This document shows positions 1 to 5,905 of a stretch of DNA of 11,259 bases, piece by piece. Source of the DNA: Bacteroidota bacterium. Its GTDB lineage: Bacteria > Bacteroidota > Bacteroidia > Chitinophagales > Chitinophagaceae. Under the pieces are notes generated by a model. It was not told where the DNA came from and did no database searches. It saw only the letters and a program-made list of their open reading frames with translations. Position numbers and translations under genes: made by a program. The stretch covers positions 1-11,259 of the forward strand of contig JAEVYV010000315.1 of assembly GCA_023392575.1 (NCBI GenBank), read 5' to 3'. Position 1 is the stretch's first letter. The number at the start of each line of letters is the position of its first letter.

Positions 1-164
1 TAACAGGATGGTTTCCTCACCGGACACTAAGCCACGGAACACAAAACTTCTGACTATCTAAGGAAAGTTTGCAAAAACGACCGTCCAGGACTCACCTTTG
101 ACCACGCACCATTCACAATCTTCAAAATACAATTAATTCTCTTCAGTAAAAAAGAAATATGATA

Positions 165-264
165 ACACGAATTTGAAGGCGCGAATTACACGAATTGTTT
201 TATGAAAGAAGCGCATGGCAATGGATGGTTGTTACCGCGTTCGGGCAGGTTGATTTAATTCGTG
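165..264. repeat. CACGAATT short direct and inverted repeats
   Basis: The nonamer ACACGAATT occurs at 165-173 and again at 188-196, with a third CGAATT core at 182-187 between them. The reverse complement AATTCGTG lies at 257-264, so the outer copies could pair across about 60 bases. The arrangement resembles a decayed intergenic repeat element. Whether it recurs elsewhere in the genome cannot be seen from this window. Confidence 0.4.
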
Positions 265-282
265 CAATTGTATTTCTACACC

Positions 283-290
283 TATTTTTG
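283..290 (+). promoter_or_regulatory. Possible -7 element of the esterase gene
   Basis: TATTTTTG fits the Bacteroidota -7 consensus TAnnTTTG at every fixed position. It ends only 5 bases before the ATG at 296, so transcription from it would begin at or next to the start codon. I see no good TTTG -33 element at the usual distance of about 19 bases, which lowers confidence. If this promoter is false, the true one is further upstream, or the true start codon lies further in, for example Met41. Confidence 0.3.
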
Positions 291-295
291 ATCGC

Positions 296-1105
296 ATGCG
301 AACAGAGGATTTATCGAATTTGATTGTGGAGCAAAGGGCCATTCCTTCCCGGTATCTAAACCGCTATGTGATCGTTGATCTTTACCTGCCCCGGAATATA
401 GAAGTACCGGGTGAGATGAGCTTGCTGTTGATAAACGACGGACAGGATTTGAGCGAAATGAGCTTTTCCGCTATGTTAAATGCCCTGCTTCGCTCCAACC
501 AAATCCAACCCCTGGTTTGCGCAGGTATTCATGCGGGCAAGGACCGAAAAAACGAATATGGGACGGCAAAGGTTTTGGACTACGAGGGGCGGGGCGCCAG
601 GGCCGGGGCCTACGACCGGTTTTTGCTGGAAGAACTGCTTCCTTTTATTCATGTGGAGTACGCCATTGAAGGCTTCCGCCAAAAGGCCTTTGCCGGTTTT
701 TCCCTGGGCGGCTTAAAAGCCCTGGATACGGTTTGGAACTATCCGGATGTGTTTTCTGTGGCCGGGGTTTTTTCCGGCTCGCTTTGGTGGCGCACCAAAA
801 GCCTGGACGATGGTTATAACGACGATACAGACCGCATCATGCACCAACTGGTGCGCAGCGGCGCCTACCATCCGGACCAGCGGTTTTATTTTACCACGGG
901 TTCTTTGGACGAAACCGCCGATCGCAATGGCAATGGCGTAATTGATTCTATTGACGACACCCTGGATTTAATAAAGGAGTTAAACAGCCTGGGTTATACA
1001 GAAGAGGATATCCGTTACGTCAACTTTGAAGAGGGAAGGCACGATGTAGCCACCTGGGCCAAGGCCCTGCCGGGTTTTTTGCTGTGGGGGTGGGGAAAGA
1101 AATGA
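296..1105 (+). CDS. Alpha/beta-hydrolase esterase, putative esterase (Fes/esterase D-like) family
   Basis: This 269-residue protein fits the putative esterase family (PF00756), serine hydrolases that include enterochelin esterase and feruloyl esterases. It has no signal peptide or membrane segment, so it should be cytosolic. The order of motifs is typical: LLINDGQDL (44-52) ends a core strand near the oxyanion hole, NEYGT follows at 86-90, and GFSLGG (134-139) is the nucleophile elbow with Ser136. The acid is probably Asp205 in GSLDE, and the base is His249 in GRHD. An EF-hand-like loop, DRNGNGVIDSID (209-220), lies just after the acid. The substrate cannot be told from sequence. The downstream receptor gene is convergent, so the two are not an operon and a siderophore role is not supported. 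No Shine-Dalgarno sequence precedes the ATG. Confidence 0.85.
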   Translation: MRTEDLSNLIVEQRAIPSRYLNRYVIVDLYLPRNIEVPGEMSLLLINDGQDLSEMSFSAMLNALLRSNQIQPLVCAGIHAGKDRKNEYGTAKVLDYEGRGARAGAYDRFLLEELLPFIHVEYAIEGFRQKAFAGFSLGGLKALDTVWNYPDVFSVAGVFSGSLWWRTKSLDDGYNDDTDRIMHQLVRSGAYHPDQRFYFTTGSLDETADRNGNGVIDSIDDTLDLIKELNSLGYTEEDIRYVNFEEGRHDVATWAKALPGFLLWGWGKK

Positions 1106-1110
1106 GGCAA

Positions 1111-1148
1111 ATAAAAAAAACGTCCTGAATTCAGGACGTTTTTTTTAT
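1111..1148. terminator. Bidirectional intrinsic terminator between convergent genes
   Basis: The 38 bases from 1111 to 1148 are a perfect palindrome centred on GAATTC (1127-1132). Eight A residues (1113-1120) precede the GC-containing stem ACGTCCTGA and eight T residues (1139-1146) follow it. The RNA therefore ends in a hairpin plus U-tract on either strand. It starts 5 bases after the esterase stop and ends 15 bases before the receptor stop, as expected of one terminator shared by two convergent genes. Confidence 0.9.
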
Positions 1149-1163
1149 CAATAGAAGACCTTC

Positions 1164-4100
1164 TTAGTTGTTGAAAATGTATCTCAAACCAAATTGCATG
1201 TAGTACGTAGACGTAATGCTTGTATTGGTACGGAAACTTTCTGATACAGGCTTTCCTCTGTCGGTCGCCAATCTGAAGGTTGGCTTGGTGGTTCCGCCTG
1301 TGGTTAAAGAAGATACGTTTGTGGGAACCAGAACAGAACTTGCATTGGTAACTTTCACAACACCCCAGTCGCTGTTGATCAAGTTCCCCACGTTGAAAAT
1401 GTCAAGGCTAAACTGGATGGTGTTCTTTCTTTTTCCAATGTTGGTGAACACATCCTGAAGGATTTTTACATCAAACTGGTTTCTCCAGGGCAATAAGGCT
1501 CCGTTGCGTTCGGCATATTGGCCTTTGCGCTTTTTCAAATAGCTATCTTGTTCAATGTATTGGAAGAACAATTCGCTTTGCTGCTTGGCGGTAACAATAT
1601 TGGGTGCCGAAGCGCTGCCATAATTGAAATCAACAAAATTGATTTCACTGGCATCCCTTGGAATGTAGATCAGGTCAAAGTTTGTTCCGTCTCTGTTAAA
1701 GTCAGCTGAATAAACGTAAGAGAAGCGGCCTTGGTTGGCACCTTCATAAAACAAAGAAATAGTAGTACCCAAATGCTTCAGGTATTCTTTACGATAAGAA
1801 ATAGAACCAACGATGCGGTGAGGCAAAACAAAGCTTGCATTACCTAAAACCGGGACGTTGGAACCATTTACGTTAGCCGTTCCCTGCCAGGCCGAAAGCG
1901 GCTGGTCCCCATTGCCGTCAAATAAATTGTCGGCTAAAGAATAGGTATAGGCCAAAGAAGCAAAGAGGCCGCGGCTGATTTGTTTGTCCAGTTTAGCGGT
2001 CAACGAGAAATAATAACCCTTGGAGCCGTTATCCATTACAATCGTATTGAATGCTTGTGTTCCTCTCGCATCACCATTGGCAACCGGTGTGCTCGGATTG
2101 GGGTTTGTTGTAGCATTATACGTTGCAGAAGTAAGAGGATTGATATACTTCTGTGGGGTTGCATTTGGATAGAACAGACGATTATCAGGATAGCCCGCTA
2201 CATTCAAAGGCTGGGGTGCCACCAGGTTTGGATTTCTGAAAATGGCGGTGTTGATATCCTTGTTAAAAATAGCTTCTAAAGTAAACACTGAGTTCCAGGC
2301 AAGTTTTCTGTCAAAAGCTAAACTGCTCTTCCAGGTTTGTGGAAATTTGAAATTGGGATCCAACGCAGAAATAGTGCTTGGTACAACTGTGCCTGCGGGT
2401 GGAGGCGTGGCAGGAAGATAAGCTCTTGGATCGGGGTTGAAAGGACCCGGTACACCGCTTCCACTTGAAGTAGAGGTAACCTGTAAAAGGCCGGCATCAC
2501 CCGATTGGCTAACGATCCAAACAAAAGGTACTCTTCCGGTAAAAATACCTGTACCACCGCGAACCTGGAAGCTTCTGTCGCCATTTACATCCCAGTTAAA
2601 GCCCGCTCTTGGAGACCATAAAAGTCTTGATTTGGGAAGAACGCCGGTATTGATTTTTTCCCCGTTGGCAAAGGTGAGGTTCGCCACCAAAGGATGTGTT
2701 TTGATTTCACTGACATCCGGATAAGCGGTTTTGTCAACACGCAGGCCGGCGGTCAGTTTAAAATTGTCGGATAGAGACATTTCATCCTGCAGGTAGGCCG
2801 AATACTGTGCAAATTTGAAACTTGGAAAAGCTTGTGCAAAATTGGGACTTAAAGAATACGTGATTCCAAAATCCAGCGGGTTTTTGTTGCCTATGAAATC
2901 ATCCCAGGATGCAAAAGTGTAATAACTGGTAGCAAAACGCTGGAACCCGTTAATGGTAGTGCTCAGGTCGGCTTGTACACCCAGGGTCAGGCTATGTTTA
3001 TTGATAACATAAGTAAGGTTGTCAACAAATGAATAAGTCTTTACCTTTCTTAAGTTCCCGGATGTAAAGGGTTCGTATCCAAAAGAAGTGAAAGGAGTTC
3101 CGTCCTTCAGAATATCAACGAAGGGAAACACCTGGCTGTCCGATTCCCTTGAATCGTTCTGGAAGGTATACGTTCCACGGAAGGTGTTGGAGATTCTTTT
3201 GCCAAAAGTAGAGTTCAATTCGGCCGCTAAAGAATAAAGGTTGGCTCCCTGGAAATAGTTGGAATTTTTAAACCACATGGCATTGTTATCGGTACGGCCG
3301 GCACCAGTAGCATAGCTGGTAAGTGGCGAACGGGAAGTGCTTGGCGGATTGGGCTCACCACCTTCAACCTGGTTGTAACGGATATTGAGCCTGTGGTTTT
3401 GAGAAATATTCCAGTCAATACGACCCAAATATTTCGTTCTCTTGATTTCGGTGCTGTAGTTGTCGAAAGGCCCGGTTTCATAACCGTAATTGGTTTTCAG
3501 GTAGTTGCTGATCATTTCCAATTCAGTCCGGGTGGGGCGGGCAACCTGTGGATTGCTAGGTCCATAAGGAAGTTCGTTGGTTGCAGCAAACCTTGTTTGC
3601 ACCTGCTTTGGTTGGTTTTCTGTTTCATAGCTCAAGAAGAAGAACAGTTTGTCTTTAATAATAGGACCGCCTACTCTTGCGCCGGTTTGTCTAAAGGTAA
3701 AGGGGGTTCTGGTAAACTTAACCCCCTCGGCCTTGTCGCCTTGCTGTTTTTCCGACCTCCAATAGGTATACACCGATCCGGAAAAGCTATTGGTACCAGA
3801 GCGGGTTACAGCGTTAATGGCACTGCCAATAAATCCTGATTGACGAACATCGTAAGGTGTAACGTTTACAGAGATTTCATCAAGCGCATCCAATGAAATC
3901 GGAGAGCCGTTTGCAGGAAGGTTCGTGCCAATACCAAAAGTGTTATTGAAGTCAGAACCGTCAACGGTGATAAAGTTTTGACGGTAGTTACCGCCGCCAA
4001 TTGAGGTTCCATTGGCCTGAGGCGTTAAACGGGTAAGGTCGTTTATGCTGCGGGTAATGCTTGGCAGTCTTTGAATTTCGGCCCTGCCAATATTGGTAAC

Positions 4101-4508
4101 GGCGCCATTTCTTCTGGAATTTAAAACATTGTTCCTGCCTGTGGTTGTTACCACCACTTGTTCAAGCGTAGCATTTGCTTTTTGAAGCGTAACATTCAGG
4201 ATAAACGCTTCAGCCAATTGAAGGGTGATGTCTTCAATCTTTTGCTGATCGTAACCCACATAAGTGATGACAACCTGGTACGGTCCGCCAACACGCATGT
4301 TGGTGATCGTAAAATTTCCGGACGATTGGGAAATTGTGCTGTAACGAGTACCGGAAGGCTGGTGTACAGCGGAAATTGTAGCTCCGGACAAAGGCTGCCC
4401 TGTGGCATCCTTTACACTACCGGTAATACTACTGGTAGTGACCTGGGCATTTGCAAATTGTCCCATTGCCAAAGCAAATAGGAGTAGCGTCAATAGTCTC
4501 TTAGGCAT
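1164..4508 (-). CDS. Oar-like TonB-dependent receptor with N-terminal carboxypeptidase-regulatory-like domain
   Basis: This is an outer-membrane, TonB-energised transporter of 1114 residues. Residues 1-21 form a signal peptide with likely cleavage ANA|Q. Residues about 27-110 are a carboxypeptidase-regulatory-like beta-sandwich (ITGSVKDATGQPLSGATI, then YVGYDQQ). A TonB-box-like stretch LEQVVVTTT follows at 115-123, then the plug (about 125-240, with NFITVDGSDFNN and SGFIGSAINAVTRSGTN). The remainder is a long barrel of the Oar type, starting near VYTYWRSEK and ending FGLRYIFNN, with an aromatic residue close to the C-terminus. I see no cysteine. No susD-like gene adjoins, and the plug and barrel resemble Oar rather than SusC, so a glycan-uptake role is not indicated. 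The substrate is unknown. The start is ATG after an A-rich stretch without a Shine-Dalgarno sequence, and the signal peptide begins right there. The gene stands alone, convergent with the esterase and divergent from ribBA. Confidence 0.9.
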   Translation of the reverse strand: MPKRLLTLLLFALAMGQFANAQVTTSSITGSVKDATGQPLSGATISAVHQPSGTRYSTISQSSGNFTITNMRVGGPYQVVITYVGYDQQKIEDITLQLAEAFILNVTLQKANATLEQVVVTTTGRNNVLNSRRNGAVTNIGRAEIQRLPSITRSINDLTRLTPQANGTSIGGGNYRQNFITVDGSDFNNTFGIGTNLPANGSPISLDALDEISVNVTPYDVRQSGFIGSAINAVTRSGTNSFSGSVYTYWRSEKQQGDKAEGVKFTRTPFTFRQTGARVGGPIIKDKLFFFLSYETENQPKQVQTRFAATNELPYGPSNPQVARPTRTELEMISNYLKTNYGYETGPFDNYSTEIKRTKYLGRIDWNISQNHRLNIRYNQVEGGEPNPPSTSRSPLTSYATGAGRTDNNAMWFKNSNYFQGANLYSLAAELNSTFGKRISNTFRGTYTFQNDSRESDSQVFPFVDILKDGTPFTSFGYEPFTSGNLRKVKTYSFVDNLTYVINKHSLTLGVQADLSTTINGFQRFATSYYTFASWDDFIGNKNPLDFGITYSLSPNFAQAFPSFKFAQYSAYLQDEMSLSDNFKLTAGLRVDKTAYPDVSEIKTHPLVANLTFANGEKINTGVLPKSRLLWSPRAGFNWDVNGDRSFQVRGGTGIFTGRVPFVWIVSQSGDAGLLQVTSTSSGSGVPGPFNPDPRAYLPATPPPAGTVVPSTISALDPNFKFPQTWKSSLAFDRKLAWNSVFTLEAIFNKDINTAIFRNPNLVAPQPLNVAGYPDNRLFYPNATPQKYINPLTSATYNATTNPNPSTPVANGDARGTQAFNTIVMDNGSKGYYFSLTAKLDKQISRGLFASLAYTYSLADNLFDGNGDQPLSAWQGTANVNGSNVPVLGNASFVLPHRIVGSISYRKEYLKHLGTTISLFYEGANQGRFSYVYSADFNRDGTNFDLIYIPRDASEINFVDFNYGSASAPNIVTAKQQSELFFQYIEQDSYLKKRKGQYAERNGALLPWRNQFDVKILQDVFTNIGKRKNTIQFSLDIFNVGNLINSDWGVVKVTNASSVLVPTNVSSLTTGGTTKPTFRLATDRGKPVSESFRTNTSITSTYYMQFGLRYIFNN

Positions 4509-4666
4509 AAAAATGGTTTGTTTTCGGCTGCAAAGAAACTGATTATTACAACACTATTGTTTGACAAATATTAACATTTTGTGTCCCGGTCAGGGGTGTA
4601 AGGCCGCACGGGGGCTGCATTTTAGTAAAAATTCAAATGTGTGACACACAACCATTTTAGAGTTGC

Positions 4667-4674
4667 TACTTTTG
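4667..4674 (+). promoter_or_regulatory. -7 promoter element of ribBA
   Basis: TACTTTTG matches the Bacteroidota -7 consensus TAnnTTTG at every fixed position. It lies 11 bases before the ATG at 4686, so the message would have a leader of only a few bases. The -33 position is poor: the closest candidate is TGTG at 4640-4643, with a 23-base spacer. The element lies inside the longer reading frame that opens at GTG 4641, which argues against that start. Confidence 0.5.
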
Positions 4675-4685
4675 CAAAAAAAAGC

Positions 4686-5882
4686 ATGCTGAACACGATA
4701 GAAAGTGCCATTGAAGATATAAAAGCGGGTAAACTGGTTATTGTGGTGGACGACGAAGACCGTGAAAATGAGGGGGATTTTATTACCGCTTCCCGTAATG
4801 TGACCCCCGAGGTGATCAACTTTATGAGCAAGCATGGCCGGGGCTTGATTTGCGTGGCCATGCTGGAAAGCCGCTGCGACGAGTTGGGGCTGGAACTGAT
4901 GGTCAACAACAATACCGCCTTGCACGAAACCGCTTTTACGGTTTCCGTTGATCTTTTGGGACATGGCTGCACCACCGGTATTTCGGCCCACGACCGGGCC
5001 AAAACCGTACAGGCCTTGATTGATCCGGCCACCAGGCCCGAAGATTTGGGCAAACCGGGGCATATTTTTCCTTTACGGGCCAAAAAAGGCGGGGTGTTGC
5101 GAAGGGCCGGTCATACCGAAGCTACTGTGGACCTGGCCCGGCTGGCTGGTTTTGAACCATCGGGGGTTTTGGTGGAGATCATGAACGATGATGGTTCCAT
5201 GGCCCGGCTGCCCGAACTGATGGAAATAGCCAAAAAATTTGACTTCAAGATCATCTCTATTAAAGACCTGATCGAATACCGTTTGAAACGGGATTCCCTC
5301 ATTGATGAAATTGTGCGGGTGGACATGCCCACCCAATACGGGCATTTTAAATTGGTGGCCTTCCAGGAAAAAAACAGCAGCAACGAGCACCTGGCCTTGA
5401 TCAAAGGCTCTTGGGAACCCGGCGAGCCCGTGATGGTTCGAATGCACTCCTCTTGTTTCACCGGAGATATTCTGAGCTCTTTGCGCTGTGATTGCGGAGA
5501 GCAATTGCACAAAGCCATGGAGATGGTAGAGGCCGAAGGAAAAGGTGCTATTATATATATGAACCAGGAAGGCCGGGGCATTGGGCTTTTAAACAAACTA
5601 AAAGCCTACCGCCTGCAGGAGCAGGGGATGGACACCGTAGAGGCCAACCTTCACCTGGGCTTTCAAACCGATCAAAGAGATTATGGGGTAGGGGCGCAGA
5701 TTCTGCGTCATTTGGGAATCACCAAGCTTCGCCTCATCTCCAACAACCCCAAAAAACGGGTGGGGCTAATTGGTTACGGGTTGGAAATTGTGGACAATAT
5801 TCCCATTAAAATAGAGCCCAACCCGCATAATAAAAAATACCTGCAAACCAAAAAGGATAAACTGGGGCACGAAATTCTGTAA
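4686..5882 (+). CDS. ribBA: Bifunctional 3,4-dihydroxy-2-butanone-4-phosphate synthase / GTP cyclohydrolase II
   Basis: The 398-residue fusion supplies both precursors of riboflavin. The RibB half makes 3,4-dihydroxy-2-butanone 4-phosphate from ribulose 5-phosphate, and the RibA half opens the GTP imidazole ring. The RibB half (about 1-200) has the acidic metal loop DDEDRENEGD (22-31), HGCTTGIS (93-100), GHIFPL (125-130) and GHTEATVDL (142-150). The RibA half (about 205-398) has zinc-ligand cysteines 257, 268 and 270 (SSCFTGD and RCDCG), QEGRGIG (294-300), the catalytic D329/R331 pair in TDQRDYG, and the family ending near YLQTKKDKLGHEIL. All key residues expected of both activities are present. 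I chose ATG 4686 over the in-frame GTG 4641 because homology begins at MLNTIESAIEDIKAGK and a promoter element occupies the extra stretch. No FMN riboswitch is visible upstream. The gene ends 23 bases from the convergent tamB stop. Confidence 0.96.
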   Translation: MLNTIESAIEDIKAGKLVIVVDDEDRENEGDFITASRNVTPEVINFMSKHGRGLICVAMLESRCDELGLELMVNNNTALHETAFTVSVDLLGHGCTTGISAHDRAKTVQALIDPATRPEDLGKPGHIFPLRAKKGGVLRRAGHTEATVDLARLAGFEPSGVLVEIMNDDGSMARLPELMEIAKKFDFKIISIKDLIEYRLKRDSLIDEIVRVDMPTQYGHFKLVAFQEKNSSNEHLALIKGSWEPGEPVMVRMHSSCFTGDILSSLRCDCGEQLHKAMEMVEAEGKGAIIYMNQEGRGIGLLNKLKAYRLQEQGMDTVEANLHLGFQTDQRDYGVGAQILRHLGITKLRLISNNPKKRVGLIGYGLEIVDNIPIKIEPNPHNKKYLQTKKDKLGHEIL

Positions 5883-5905
5883 ATGGATTTTCTGGCAAGG
5901 GATGC

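Larger units (their letters stand above)
1..295. other. Intergenic leader region without a convincing gene
   Basis: I find no coding region here with a recognisable product. The first three bases read TAA and could be the stop codon of a gene left of the window, but this cannot be tested. The stretch is AT-rich in its middle and carries short repeats of the CACGAATT type (165-264), plus a fragment at 32-42, CCACGGAACAC, that resembles another dispersed motif found between genes in many bacteria. The last bases carry a possible -7 promoter element for the esterase that follows. Confidence 0.5.

Noticed and set aside
3393..3839. A 148-codon plus-strand frame inside the receptor gene
   Set aside because: The minus-strand receptor is continuous through this region with intact barrel sequence. 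The frame is a shadow.
4415..4440. Inverted repeat CACTACC...GGTAGTG near the 5' end of the receptor gene
   Set aside because: It lies inside codons for the VTTSSITGSV stretch, and repeated Thr/Ser codons explain it. A 7-bp stem in coding sequence is not enough to call a regulatory hairpin.
4561..4566. TTGACA, a perfect E. coli-type -35 hexamer
   Set aside because: No TATAAT-like -10 follows at 16-18 bases, and Bacteroidota primary sigma factors use different elements.
4531..4568. Minus-strand TTTG (4568-4565) and TTTCTTTG (4538-4531) as a promoter for the receptor gene
   Set aside because: The 26-base spacer is too long and the -7 has a mismatch in its TA. The receptor promoter probably lies in this gap, but I cannot place it.
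4641..4685. GTG start extending ribBA by 15 residues
   Set aside because: The added residues are not part of the RibB family, and the stretch contains the likely -7 promoter element.
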